From NCBI GenBank assembly GCA_028023455.1, contig JAQFVV010006313.1, forward strand, positions 477,519-541,518: a stretch of DNA of 64,000 nt, written 5' to 3'. A model generated the notes under the pieces. That model worked only from the letters and a program-made list of their open reading frames with translations. It searched no databases and had not been told where the DNA came from. Of the stretch, positions 49,959 through 63,584 are shown piece after piece. Made by a program: the position numbers and the translations under genes. Source of the DNA: Epiperipatus broadwayi. Taxonomy: Eukaryota > Onychophora > Udeonychophora > Euonychophora > Peripatidae. Numbering within the stretch: position 1 is the first letter of the stretch; each line of letters begins with the position of its first letter.

Positions 49959-50935
49959 ATTACATAATAAAATTAAACAACTCAAAAGTTTTAAACTAAT
50001 TGTGATTAAAAATGTCCAAATGGCTTGAAATCTTTCTGCAGTTATTAAGTTACATTGTTAAAATAATTTTTAATTCTAAATTTGATTTTTGGATAATGAG
50101 ATTAGGGATTATTTGAAAAAATAGCTTTGTTGAATATCTCTTACAAAGAAAAAAAAGACCAGAATGGAAAAATAATTTAGATGTTTATATTCATTGAAAA
50201 AATTTTCTACAGAGAGTTTTATTATTTAATGTATATAATTTGAAAAGTTTTACTGCTTTAAACAGAGTAAATGTTTTCATTATGGATTATGCAAACTTTA
50301 TTTAACATGTAAACAAAAATTCACATATGAACATGTATGTTTATTTATTTGTTCTAAAAAAAATAATAATAAAAAGTTATATGTATTATGTGAAACTTTG
50401 AAGTTATTATTGAAAACAAAATAGGTTTTTAAATAATTCTGCATTTATTTATTTTTCCCTGAACATATTAAAAGAAGTTATGTAAAATATCATTGTCTAC
50501 TAATAGCTCTTAATATTTAGATTTGTAAAAATTTAAATGGCCTTTGATTCTATAAATATTTACTTTGTAGCTCAGTTTATAAGTTTGTGATCTTGTCTAA
50601 AAAATATTAATCTGAGGGCAACAACCATGATTATCCTAAACAGTGAACCTAAGAAATTTAAAATAGCTAAATGTATGGATGAGATTGTGGCGTATCTGAA
50701 AAAGCTTTTAGAGAAATTTGTTAAAAATTATTTTGTAAAAAAAAATATAAAAATAAGAAAATAGAAATATATAAGTCATTTAAATTTCACAGATAATGTG
50801 GTTAGATTTTAAATAATGTTTAAGAGTTTTAAAAAATACTACAAGGGTTAATAAATAAAAATAAAAATGGAGAAATAAAGATAAATTATAAAAAGAATAT
50901 AATATTGAATTTCACAAAAAAATAATAATAATGAA

Positions 50936-50981
50936 GAATCATGAATTACTATTAAAGAGAATCATGAATTACTATTAAAGA
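50936..50981. repeat. Perfect 23-bp tandem duplication
   Basis: GAATCATGAATTACTATTAA plus AGA, twice in a row. Confidence 0.95.
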
Positions 50982-51419
50982 TAGAACCGTAATGAATAAA
51001 GGTAGTGATAGATTTAAAGTAGCATGGACTGCTTTTGTTGAAATAAGTTAATATTAATATAAAAATTGTCTGTGTCTTTAAATTTTTAATCCCAGTACCT
51101 GCAAATTATTTTAATATTAAATACTTAAAGAAATTCAATACAGATTAATTAGATCGCACAATGATAAAGGGAGAGTCTTATTTTAGATGGACAAGAATGG
51201 ATTTAAAACAAACTACTAGAAATGAGAGGACAAACAGATATTATTGACATGATTGAAAAACTAATATGCTAGAATAAAACTGACCTGTCAGTAGTAGGAA
51301 AATAAATGTCAATATGTGGACTGTTGGCGTCTTAAACTAGATCTGAATATATGTTAAATACTCTCATATACATTGTCATATGAGGTAGATGAAACAGATA
51401 ATAAAATATGGTGATGTAA

Positions 51420-51575
51420 AGTTGGGGGGGGGACACTGTAGTTGAAAGAGGTTATATTAAATTTGGAGAGATTTTTATCCTACACTGTAAGTAATAATGT
51501 GGGGAAAAACACTGGTTGGAAAAGGTTATATTAAATTTAGATAGATCATCATTCTATATTAAAGTAATAACAATT
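51420..51575. repeat. Imperfect ~74-bp tandem duplication
   Basis: AGGTTATATTAAATTT recurs 74 bases apart (51449 and 51523), with ACACTGTAGTTG or ACACTGGTTGG before and TAAGTAATAA or AAAGTAATAA after. The first copy starts with an eight-G run. Confidence 0.75.
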
Positions 51576-52486
51576 GAAAATAATGATGATTATGATGTTG
51601 AGTAAAATTTTATTAAAGTTGAGTTATATGAATTTTATACTCATCCCAATAAGCAATTAAATTATTATTTGGTAAATGTGATTATTTTAATACTTTGTTT
51701 CTTTCTTCACAATTTTATTGTAAATAATTCTTGAAAAGACATGTATCTTTCTAAGCTATTTAAAGATTAAGTAACTATAAACCTTTGTTTTAAACAAATA
51801 AAAAGTATTTTGTCTGCCTAACAGTCTGCATTTCTTGAAAGAAGTATAAAATTTAGTATATAAGTAGCTCATAAAACATTTACTATACTATTATAATTTT
51901 TAAAATGTTAATGGTAGGAAATCAGTGATAATACTTCCCTGATGATTATCAAGTGGAATATAGTTTACTATTGTCTAATTATCCTTTTTTTGACCAGAAG
52001 CATAAACAACATATCAGTTTTATTTTCCTTTGAATTTGATTTTACCTTATCATAGCATATCCCCAAGGCAAATTATTGACAGATAGTAAATTGTTTACTT
52101 AAGAAAACCAAAAAAGCATTTCAAATAAATTTTTACTCTAAATATTTTCTATTTAATAAATATATATTCTAATTAGTTTAGCCATACAGCTGCATTAAAC
52201 ATTATACATTTAGTTTTCATTTTTTACATGTATAAATCCATGTTTGTATTATTTCTTTGTTAAATAAACTTCTGTCGACTTATTTTAAACATTTTTTTTT
52301 GTTAAACTGAACAACAACATAAAGATGTATATCTATATATTTTTTCATTATTTATAAGTATCATTACTAGTATTTTAAACTATGCATTTTATTTGCATAC
52401 ACAAATTGTATAATGATGTCAACTTTTGTCAACATTCTGAAAATAGACACATAAGAATTTACATTTAATAATGAAAAGTTTTATTA

Positions 52487-53712
52487 AGATCAATATATGA
52501 TTGGGTACTTTGGTATTAGAGCTGCAACATAGAGCATGTATTAGACATATTGCACCTGTTTACATTCATATAAATCCATTAATAACTTTGTAATCTTAGG
52601 ATCTGACCAAAATAACATTTACATAGATCTTGTACACAACATTTTTGCCCAAAAAATGTGTACATATATCTTGTACATGATATTTTGGCAAGATTTACAA
52701 AATTATCAAGGAGTTTAATATGAATGTGTAACAGGCACAGTAGGTATAATACATGCTTTGTGTTGTATGACTAAAAATAACTAAAAGTAAACACATAACA
52801 AACATATTTATTATTTTCAATAAGAAATGTATGATTTTAAACAAGACATTCAAACATGTCTGACTTGGACACTAACAATTTTTAAGAACAACATTTGAAA
52901 TAAAAAAAACAAAAGATTTGTGTTCTTAATGAAATGACATCATTACACATAAAAAAAATATTAGTTTAAATAGCACTAAACAAATAGGAAATGATTTTGG
53001 TTTTTAAATAATAAAACATTCAAATATGTATAAATTGGAGACTAACAATATTTTAGAACAACATTTGAAAGCAAAAAAAAAAGTGAATTGTGATCTTAAT
53101 AAAATGGCGATATTACACAAAAATTGTTACTAAACAAACAGTAAATGATTTAGTTTTTAAATAATAGTTATAAAAACACATTAAATATACTCATATGATA
53201 TTTACCATGTAATATATAACAGGAATTGTCACCTTAAAATAAAATATTTAATATTAGCACAGAATAATGAGATCTCTACTAAAAAAATTTTCTCTGAAAA
53301 TATAGCACGTGATTGCAAAGTATGTTGGGATTTTCAACAGAAATACTAATAAACATATTTTATATAAACAACTTATACCAAAAAAAGAACAAAACCCATA
53401 AAAAATACATATTAATTATAATAAATTTATTAGGTTTTTTTTATCCTGGTGGATTTATTCATTTTATATCGTTAAAAATGGCAGAAAGAAATCTGAAACA
53501 ATAACTAATAATGTTGAAGTATTACAAAAAAAAGATTGCATTGACAAAGATAAAAATGTTTCCAAATGTATACTCACAGGGTTTATTACCTTTCAATTTG
53601 ACATCATTGCAACATTACATTTATTGTGAGTGTGAAAAGGCCTCCTTTTTCCCTTACATTGCAGCTCTATCACCAAAGTACCTATGATCAGTATTTAATT
53701 AGTCTTATCATC
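52487..53712. mobile_element. 1.2-kb unit with ~45-bp terminal inverted repeats
   Basis: GGTACTTTGG.ATTAGAGCTGC-like sequence at 52505-52530 and its inverse GCAGCTCTATCACCAAAGTACC at ~53660-53683 face each other; similarity extends some 10-20 bases further on each side. The interior lacks a transposase, so it may be a non-autonomous DNA transposon. It contains a ~165-bp direct duplication. Confidence 0.5.
52846..53170. repeat. ~165-bp imperfect direct tandem duplication
   Basis: ACATTCAAACATGT...GACACTAACAA, AGAACAACATTTGAAA, CACTAAACAAATAGG-like sequence and GGTTTTTAAATAATA recur in order in both halves (breakpoint ~53010). Confidence 0.8.
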
Positions 53713-54254
53713 GAATGATATCATTTTTCATTTAACTTTTTTTAAACGTTAGAAAATAATTATTGAATGATTATTAAAATGATTAATTGCTAATTTACTT
53801 ACCATGGTTTTGATAATGAAAAAAAAATCTTAGTGGTTCGACATTTAAACATTAAAATGGCAGCATGTTTAAATAATTAAACTTATGTTTTATTTAATGA
53901 CACTGAAAATTTAAAACAATAATGTCTAAGATTTTTAAAAGAGATGAAATTTTTAAATTACAAAGCTGACAAAAAATAACCAATTTTGACTACAACCTTA
54001 GTTGTTAACAATTCAACTTCTGACAATTGTAATAATAATCATAACAATAATGCTAATTAAAATACAGTTTTGTTTATATTTAATATTGTTTTTATAAATA
54101 TCAATTTCAAACGAACATTAGAAAAACAAGTTAAAATGTTGTTTAACTGTTAGTAAATATTATTTTAATATTTAATTACAACTTTAAAAGAAGCAATGAA
54201 AAAAATATGTTAGGAAAATACAATTGTTTTATAAAGAGAGGAATTTAAGTTTAA

Positions 54255-54315
54255 TATATAATTCATTAAATACCACAAATGAATTATATATTAAGTGTGG
54301 TATTTAAGAATTATA
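54255..54315. repeat. Small inverted repeat
   Basis: ATATAATTCATTAAATACCACA and a near-inverse ending TGTGGTATTTAAGAATTATAT pair around AATGAATTATATATTAAG. Confidence 0.8.
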
Positions 54316-55782
54316 TCAATTTATTGACTTAACCTGAAATGCAATTAATGAACATTGCAAAAAAAAAAAAAAAAAACCTAATATAATTTAATGCACAAAA
54401 ACTAATTAATTATTTTAAATAAAAAAAAAAAAAATAAATACAAATATATATATATAAAAGGGGGGTTTGGGGGGGGGGAAATAAAATAAAAATTTTTTTT
54501 TTTCATCCCCATCAAAAAATTTTATTATCATAAATCTATCGTTTTCGACTATATATATATAAGGAGATTTAAAATGAAGTGTTTATTAATAAAAATAATT
54601 ATTGTTGAACTAAATAATAATTGCTGATGTAACTATTTGTATATATAAATGCACTTTTCAAAGATAACTAAAACTGAAATACTAATTAAAATTAGTTGAA
54701 CAACTCTTAGTAATTCATTAAACATAGAGTATGCATATGGGTAAAAGGCTTTATTAAACAAAGACATAAATACACATTTATTTAAATGTAAAGTTATTTC
54801 ATTTGAAAACATTGATATGAAAATTATAATTTGCATTATTCATTATGTATGTAAATAAATTAATATTTTTTTCTTAAATCACTTAAAAGTTCTTTTCTCT
54901 CTGCTATTTGTTTTTATGATAGTTCTTGTGACATTTATGCTTATTTACAAATATTTTCATATACCTATCTAAAATAAATTTATTTCTATTTTATTTGCTT
55001 AGCATTATAAACATATAAAAATATTGATCTAAGGTATTGCAAGAATATATTGTTGTATTTTTAATAAGCATTTATTCTTGTAATAACATTATTTTGACAT
55101 TTATTATGAAACTCTCCTATAAAATCTTAATTTATGCATCAATTGTTTTAGATATTATTATTACATTAATTTTTAAATTCTCTCTATTGTTTTTAGATTT
55201 AGTTGTACACAACTTAAATTCTGTGTTGTAACTATATTAAATATTAAAAAAAAGTTCTTATTTTATTACCGTATTTTAAGTCTCATACACATAAGTGCTC
55301 ACATAACCCACAAACCAACATACACCCTCATATTTGTCCTTGTGCTTTTTTAAAAATAACAATTATTAATTTATTTAAAGATTTACATTCTTTAAGTGAA
55401 CATATGACAAATTACAAACATTTGAAAAAATAAGAATGTGAAAAATTAATTTTTATAAGTGGTGGGTGTAAAACAGAGATAAAAATATAAGATAAAGAAA
55501 AGAGTAAAATAATTTTATTTTAAGTAATTTTTTTTTTTTTTAATTTATAACTTTAAAATAAAGATAAGAGGGAAGGGAACTCATGAATAATGTTGAAAAA
55601 CTTTCAAAAATGAAGAAAAATTAAGGTATTATTTTTTTAAGAGAACAGTATTTTTAATTAAATAAAGTTGATATTTTTTGCTCTCTCTATCTCTTTAAAG
55701 AAATGATAAATGTTTTTCAAAATTAAAGAATTATCCTGTTTTTTTAATAATTAAAAAAAAAAATAACTACAGCGTAATTTTT

Positions 55783-55818
55783 TCAATAATTAGGGTTTAA
55801 TCAATAATTAGGGTTTAA
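55783..55818. repeat. 18-bp tandem pair
   Basis: TCAATAATTAGGGTTTAA twice, exact. Confidence 0.95.
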
Positions 55819-57373
55819 TTAGAATTTTAAATTTACAAAATTTTGTAAAAAAAGAATCAATTAATACAGGATTAACCTCTTTTTTTGCTGATTATTTTAT
55901 TGGCCAAGAGAGGTAAAATTCTAAACTTTTAATTGGTCAATTCACAAACTCAAGAATCAAAATATATTCATCTATTAATATTATATTCACTTTAGTTTTG
56001 TTTGTAAAAGTATATTAATAATTTGTCAAGTTATGAAAGTGAATAAAAGTTTTTTCAAAAATAATTTTTTATTTATAATTATAAAAATATTCAATACCAG
56101 CAAATCTAAAATGAACATTATTCACCAACCAAAAAGTTTTGCTGACATCAATGATTTATTTCCCGATTTTATGTTGCAGATAAGTAAATAATTTTTGCTA
56201 AAGTCTCAACTATTTTTATGAAATAAATTTATTTTTAGCATATTTTATCAAAATAATTTATAATTTGTCAAAAAATACATTTAAAATGGTCTAAAACATT
56301 TGTTTATCATTTTTGAAATGAAACATAAAAAATTGTAACAGTAAAAGTTATTGAAAACCATTTTCTTTGGTGTCAAAAGGTAACAGCCAATCCAAATCAA
56401 GAATGGGTGGCACTCTTCCTTTGTTAAACCTTTAATGTCAGTTTTATTGATTTTTTACTTGTAAAATAACTCAAGAGAAGGCAGCATCTTACAGAACTTT
56501 TTTAATCTTTAAAAATAACACAAAATCTTAATGATAGTATTAAAAATGCCCAATTTAGAATGAGTGGAAACCATCACATTTATAGCCGTAACTAGCAAAA
56601 AGTTGGTTAATGTAGTCTTGTCTGAAGTAGTCTGTGATTGGATGAATATAGGGACAAAGTTAAAAGATGTGATAGAAAAAAGATTAGTGAAGTATATTTT
56701 AATGTCTACATTGTCTCAATCTTGATCCAGCTGTTGAAAGGAGAACAAGAGCAGGGTCACATGATCTATGACTCTTATTTTGACTAACTATGAAGTTTTG
56801 TTTGTAGTCTAAAGTTAATTGTCTTCTCTGCTATTTTTCAAAAATGATTCATGAAATGAAATTAAAAATCCACATGCTAGGACATAGCTAACAGCTTACA
56901 ATTACCAACCTAACCATGCAACCTGTTTCTCTAAAAGAAAATGTAGACAAATATTTTGTAAAAAATTTTTAGCAAGCCATGTGTTTCCAACTGAAATCAT
57001 TTCTAGCTTAACCTAAGCAAATCTATTCTTGTTATTTGTGTCAAGCTGGAAATTAATATCATTATAAATAAATTTAACTTGTGTAACTTACCCTAGAAAT
57101 TACTATTGTAATTTTAAAATTCAACATTCACAAACTGCAAGGAAATTAATGAGAGAACTTTTAATGGAAATAATGTACACATTCAACTTGTGTTAACGTA
57201 TTCTGGAAACTCTTTTTATAATTTAAAAGTAAACATTTGAAGAAACCAGATGAAAAACCTGACTGTAAATGAAACTAAAAACTAAAAGTCCATAAACAAG
57301 TAAGAGATTAAAATTCACCATAATAAGATACTGTAATGTGCACATGTATATGTACAAATATGTTTGCTAATAT

Positions 57374-57836
57374 ATGTGTTTCAGTTATTACATAAGTAGA
57401 GATGTCTGCCCAACCCTTGTATATGTATTAAATGGATTATGTCCTATTCATGAGTGGTCAGATTGACTTTAGGTCAACATGGGTGTAACAAGATTCTCAG
57501 CCTTAGGGTGGCCTTGTAGCATTCCATTGTCAGATTTTCAATTGGATGGATGGATGAGGAGTTGGAGTGTGAAGTAAATTGAAGCCTGTCCATTAAAGTA
57601 TTAGGTTTGGCTATCTTAATATATATCTGAGCACTTATAGCATATATGTGTAAAGATGGTAATCTGGACCAACTGATGATTTCTGGTTTAGCATGAAATA
57701 TGTATATTGGTGATTATTTATCTTTTTGGTATATATGTGTTCGAGTGTATTATGATATAGTGTGGAGGGCCATGTTAAAGTCTGTGCTCATATACCCTAT
57801 ATATTACATATATAGACACAGGTATATAATAAGCCT
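57374..57836 (+). mobile_element. Retrozyme-like repeat, unit 1 of 2
   Basis: One 463-base unit. It runs from TCAGTTATTACATAAGTAGA through CTTGTATATGTATTAAATGG, a GAGTTGGAGTGT segment, the hammerhead and GTGCTCATATACCCTATATA. The next unit follows without spacer at a 463-base offset. Tandem units of a few hundred bases, each with a type I hammerhead of short helix III, are the hallmark of metazoan retrozymes. They encode no protein and are thought to borrow Penelope-like machinery. Confidence 0.75.
57667..57712 (+). ncRNA. Type I hammerhead ribozyme, unit 1
   Basis: Helix I: ACCAA (57668-57672) with TTGGT (57707-57711). Core CTGATGA (57673-57679). Helix II: TTCT-GGTTT-AGCA with one mismatch. 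Core GAAA (57695-57698). Helix III: A-T-A paired with T-A-T (57698-57705) around a tiny loop. A57706 is the cleavage-site base. Core complete; the helix II mismatch may lower activity. Confidence 0.75.
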
Positions 57837-58299
57837 GTGTGTTTTAGTTATTACATATGTAGAGATGTCTCCCCATCCCTTGTATATGTATTAAATGGAT
57901 TATGTCCTGTTTATGAGGGATCATATTGACTTTAGGTCGACATGGGTATGACAAAAATCTTGGCCTCAGAGTGGCCTCTGAGCATTCCATCATCAGATTT
58001 TCAATTGGATGGACGGTTGAGGAGTTGGAGTGTGGAGTACATTGAAGCCTGTCCAATAAAGTATGAGGTTTGGCTATCTTAATATATATCTGAGCACTTA
58101 TAGCATATATGTGTAGAGATGGTAATCTGCACCAACTGATGATTGCTGGTTTAGCATGTAATAGGTATATTGGTGATTAGTTATCTTTTTGGCATATATG
58201 TGTTCGAGTGTATCAGTGTTATGGGATTGTGTGGGGAGTGGTGGATCATGTGAAAGTCTGTGCTCATATACCCTATATATTAATATAAGCAATAACTGA
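57837..58299 (+). mobile_element. Retrozyme-like repeat, unit 2 of 2
   Basis: The second copy, with the same order of landmarks, diverged from unit 1 by scattered substitutions. Several differences are CG in one copy against TG or CA in the other (for example GGTCGACATGG against GGTCAACATGG), as expected of methylated CpG decay. A cut at both ribozymes would release exactly one 463-nt monomer. Confidence 0.75.
58130..58175 (+). ncRNA. Type I hammerhead ribozyme, unit 2 (GAAA changed to GTAA)
   Basis: Helix I: CACCAA (58130-58135) with TTGGTG (58170-58175), six perfect pairs. Core CTGATGA (58136-58142). Helix II: TGCT-GGTTT-AGCA, four pairs. GTAA (58158-58161) replaces GAAA. Helix III: ATA with TAT. 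A58169 is the cleavage-site base. Helices are better than in unit 1 but the core is mutated. Confidence 0.75.
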
Positions 58300-61200
58300 T
58301 AGCAATGAATAATTTTGATTCATGTTTTTTGTTGAAACATGTTTTTTTTATTTTTAATTTTGTCCTTTTTAAATGTAAATGTGTATGGAACCTTCCCATT
58401 TTTATAAAAAATAGAGAAGAATATTTTAGCTAATTATTATTTTTTTTTTACTTTTCTTGTGAAATGTTGTTTTTTCAGATTTAATTATTAAAAATGGGGA
58501 ATAACTCACTTAAATTAAATTTTAATTTATTCATAATAATTAACATAAAATAATACTGTTTGGTATATAAAATTAGATTTTTTGTGTGGAATGTGATAAC
58601 TGAATCAGGGCAAAATTGTAGTGTCTATCATTTGAGTTTGATTTTTTAAGTGTTAGAATGATACTATGATCAATACTTTTTTACAATGTTTTAAAGCATA
58701 TATAAAATTTTGATATATTATGTGATAATTTGCAGCTTCTTTTTTCTCTGATGCTTCAATTTTAACATACTAATTTTAAAAAAAATTAAAGATGTCAGCA
58801 TTATATGAACCAATACAACATTTTTTATTGAGATTGACATTATGCCCTATTGTTATAAAAAGTATATGATGAAGATGGCTTTGAAATAAAATTTGTGATT
58901 GGCTATTGTTTTAGATTGTTTTTGTCAGGAGTTAAATAAAATGTGCTTTTCAGTAATTTCTCATGATATGGTGCAATATTTTTATAAAAGGCATTATTAA
59001 ATTGACCACTATATCACTAATAGGGGATTATCTTTGAAAACATTTTATTTTTTAAAAAAATACTTTTTAGAAACTTTATTATGGCAACCTGAAGTGACCT
59101 CTAATGGCTAAAAAACTTAGTTTTGTGAAAACAGTAAGTAAAATATATTTTTAAAATTTTAATAATATAAATAATTTATTAACTTTTAGAATTTCGTTTA
59201 TTAATGAAAACTAATTCTAAGTATATGATTTTTTAATAATGTTATATTCTAATATCTACTATTTTGTCTTTAATTTTCTCAAATAGGTAAATTATATCCA
59301 GTGGTAGTGTGTTCCATTGTTATAGATAAGAACTCCATTTAACTATTTATTTTCATATTTTTAAATATCAAATATTATTTTTTTATTATAATTTTTTGAA
59401 AATTGAAATATGTAATATAACATATAATAAATATGTAGATAATATATCAAAAAAAGTTTTATTGTAAAACTAAATTACACAATATGGAATAATGTTTAAC
59501 AGAATATTCACTATGTTGTATTCAAAGTATGTGACTCAGGAAAGTGCTTAAAAATAGTTAAAACTGGATTTGTCATATCATCTTAATTTAATAAATAATC
59601 AAATTAATTAATTAATTTTATTAACTAATTATTAAAAAATAAGTTTTTAAGATTACTTTTTTTGTGTATTGATGTCCTCATAATTATTTCTCCAGCAATC
59701 TGTTCTGAGTGTAAGAGATTTTATCATAGCATTGTGCTTTAAGGGATTTGCAAATTATTCTAGAAATCTTGTTAATGATACTTGTGATTATGAGATAGTT
59801 TCATAAAAATATTGGTCAATGTTTTTTTTTCTCAGTGATGAAAATTTATTCATAAAAAAAGTACAAATACAGTTAAATAAGAGGTTTACAAAGAATAGTA
59901 AAAATGATTTTGAAAGGGAAGGATACATATGAAAAGGGAAAGAGATGTGAAAAGAGTGTGTATTAACCATTAAAGACATAAATGTTACAATCAAGAATTA
60001 TTTGTAAAATCTAGAAATCAAATCAATAGTCTTTTAGGAGTACAATATTGGGAAATCCAATTTGCGGTAGATAAGTTGAGAAATAAGAAAACATTTGGAG
60101 ATAGCATAAAATACAGACTAAATCAATCTACTGTTCAGTTCCTCCAAATGACCTTGAATATATTCACAAGAGAGCAATCCTGAATACTTTGGAAAAATCA
60201 TGAAAAAACTATGGATAACAAGGACAAAAAGTCCAAGCTTCAAAATGTCTCTGCTGAAAACCATTCTAAGCCATCATGAAAATCAAAAGAACAGCAAAAG
60301 GTCAACTCTATCAATAACAACATTGGAAGTAATAAAATTAAATTAGGTGAATCACTTGCAATTAGAATCATGAAGCCAAACTACAACTTATTTTGCAATA
60401 ATGTATGGATAAAATCACTCATAATGATAATGTTAAAGAATTGTCATAAATGACATTATTTTTTCTATCTTGTGAATGAGAAAAAACAACATTGGTAATG
60501 ACCACCACAGCACCCTCATCCCAGCCCCCTCCCTCAAAAGAATTAGGATTTAGGTCTCTGTGGATCCTCCCAGCAACCAGACTCTCTCATTCATTCATCA
60601 AAATTAAGTGAAATCAAAATTTTCATTAAAAAGCAAAATTTCTGTAGAAATCATTTGTAATTTCAGTGGCTGCCATATATTTACATAGTGTTTTTATAAA
60701 AGTTGAAATTATTCTTACTTGTGATTACATTGTTGATATGGCTTGTATCTGAAAAGAGAGCTAAAAAACACCCTTTTTAATAGGGATAGTTTTAGTGAAA
60801 TTTAATTCCCTAAACTAGAAAAAATGGAATAAAACAGGGTGCCAGAAACAGTGTTAACTGAAGTCCTTGGCTCCCTCTAATGGACTCATATTGGTCAATG
60901 TTTATAGATAATAGGAGATATGTATGCACTTTGGGATCCAGATAGGTTTTTGAATTACACAAGTAAAATCACATTTAAAATCCATTTACTGTGCTTTAGA
61001 TATAAAATTAGCCTATAGGTGATAAGTACAGTCATAGTGCTATATGTCTAAGGTAAGTGATTATGGTCAGCATATAATTAAATCTCATCATTTCCTTTAA
61101 GATATAAATTTTGGCCTAATATATATGTTTGCAAGTGAAGGCTTTATATAACTTTAGTTTGGCATTGCCTAGATAATGAGATTGCACTGTGATATTAAAA

Positions 61201-62890
61201 TGTTTTTAGTTATAGTCACAAGAAATAGCTGTTGATTTACTTATTAAAGTTTAATCAGGTATGTATCTCTATATAACTTATATAATTTACGTGTTTGTAT
61301 TAAATGCTAATAAACTTATGTATTTTTAAATAAATTAATAATTTATTGGAAATGACGATGATTTTCATTTCCTCATATCACCACTTTTTACATTCTTTTA
61401 CAATATATTAAAAACATCTTCAAATAGGTTATGACCTAGTTTATAGTAATTTTGTTTTTGGTGTCTTTCAGTTTCTGAAATAACTTTTTCTATACTAGTG
61501 ACTACTTTTTATCTCTTAGTAATCTCATTTACTTCTGAATCATCTTTAAAAAAGATATTTTGGACAATTTTTAAACTTTAACCTATATTTAGTTAAATGT
61601 TTGTTACTATTATCAAATCATTCCTTAATAAGAACTTCAAATAATTCATGTCTACATAAGTTAGTATCAATACAAACATTTCTCTAATTGATCATATCCT
61701 GCATAAATCTATTTAAAGTTGTTAAATATATGTTTTTTTTATTATTTATATTGTAATTCTACTTTGTGTTTCATTGGTATGCTTTATTTATTTATTTATT
61801 TTTTTTATAAAAAACTCAAAATTGCTTCAATAATATTTTTTTAATGTAAAGCTTACAAATTTGTATTTTCTCTAATTTGTGTTTCCATACCATTTTATTA
61901 TTCAAAGTGTTTTCAATACTAATATAAAAATTTTACATGGTCATTTAAAAAGATTGTCAATTATAAAATCATTCAGATCATTTACTTAATATCCTATCAA
62001 CTATTTTTCACAGTGAGAAGTTATTTGGGCATATTTTTGAAGTGTTTTCATTTATCTTCATAAATTTTTATATCATTCTATTTTTAATTATTTATACTCC
62101 ATTATTTAACTACAGATAATACTTTCTAAGATTACACAACTTTTCAAATAAATTATTTATTTTTTTTAACTTATTGTTTTAACAGATAATAACGGATTAT
62201 GCCCATTGCATTTTATGCAATGATTTTTTAGTAGTTTTCACATAAAATGGTAATTATTATAAAAAATTGTTGATGTATAAGGTAAAAAAAAATTAGTTGT
62301 CTTTATTTTGCAACAAACTACTTTTTTCCTTAATAGTTTTATAGGTCTCTCTGGGATTGAAAGAAATAAGAAAATTTTCTTATTATGTTATAGACGTAAA
62401 TGAAATATGAAAATTATTGTTCACATTCAGAGATACCTTTGCATCACCATTTCAGAATAATTATATCGATGACTGATTTAATTTTATTAAGCTTCTACAA
62501 AAATGAAAACAGGTGTATTCTCTACATGGATCATACACACATATACACATATTACCATAAAATAACTTTAATATAGCTATGAATAAGGTGACATGTGTAT
62601 GTTAATAACATAAGTAAACGTTCTGAAATTTAATTTTATTTCATTACCATTATAATTTTGTTATAAAAATTTAATTTATTCAGAATAGAAGTATTCTAAT
62701 TAGCTTCAATGTTTAAATTTGAAAATTTATTAATAACCATTTTCCTTGTCAGAACTATTTAATTTTATACTAAAGTAAGTAATTTAATTTCACAAAGCAT
62801 TTTACAAAATTATATTAAACATTTTTAATATGCTAAATAACTTGTTTAAACTGAAATTTTAGTTTTTACTGCATGGCATAAATGTAGGTG
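58300..62890. other. No gene recognised
   Basis: AT-rich DNA without repeats I can classify. ORFs reach 68 codons (59788-59994, minus) and look random. 60480-60600 has a slightly higher GC content (pyrimidine-rich). Confidence 0.6.
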
Positions 62891-62892
62891 TG

Positions 62893-63185
<293 letters not shown>

Positions 63186-63342
63186 ATTGTATATATATAT
63201 ATAGAATAATGTTGATTTTAGATATAACTAATTGAATATCATATCTTGCTTTCACTGTAAGAATGTAATCAAAACATATATACAATAATATATATATGTC
63301 ATATTATTATTACTATTTGCAGGATATTCTGTGTAGTGAAAA

Positions 63343-63413
63343 AGCTAAATGCTGACGTTTCAGTACAATATCAAGTACCTTCCTCAGAGCGTCCTCTTTC
63401 TCAAATCATAAGA
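63343..63413 (-). ncRNA. Hammerhead ribozyme, PLE type
   Basis: On the minus strand: GAGAAAG...GCT, CTGAGGA (the variable core position is G), helix II GGTAC-TTGATATT-GTACT, GAAAC then GTC and AGC. Helix I: GCT with AGC, an internal loop, then GAGAAAG with CTTTTTC. Helix III is only A-C/G-T, as in PLE hammerheads thought to act as dimers. All core bases fit CTGANGA...GAAA. It lies ~170 bases before a PLE reverse transcriptase that reads on the opposite strand, so it may sit in an inverted terminal repeat. Confidence 0.65.
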
Positions 63414-63584
63414 ATGCACATGAGATTTAAAACTGTTTTTTATCGTTTTCTTTCTCCTCATATTTAAATTCTATTGGTTGAGAAGTTTTAAAATTTATTT
63501 TCTCTTCCAATAGCTTCTTCCAAATGTTGTTAATCTTCTTTAATTCACACCTTTCATTCATTTAAATAAGGCTGATTATTTTAA

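Larger units (their letters stand above)
49960..52480. other. No gene recognised
   Basis: AT-rich. Contains the two short tandem duplications listed next. No ORF above 60 codons. Confidence 0.6.
53713..57370. other. No gene recognised
   Basis: AT-rich. Holds a small inverted repeat (54255-54315), a G-rich run (54460-54478), an 18-bp tandem pair (55783-55818) and short ORFs of no recognisable family. Confidence 0.6.

Noticed and set aside
55783-55818. Telomere-like TTAGGG repeat
   Set aside because: Only two TTAGGG within an 18-bp tandem; not a telomeric array.
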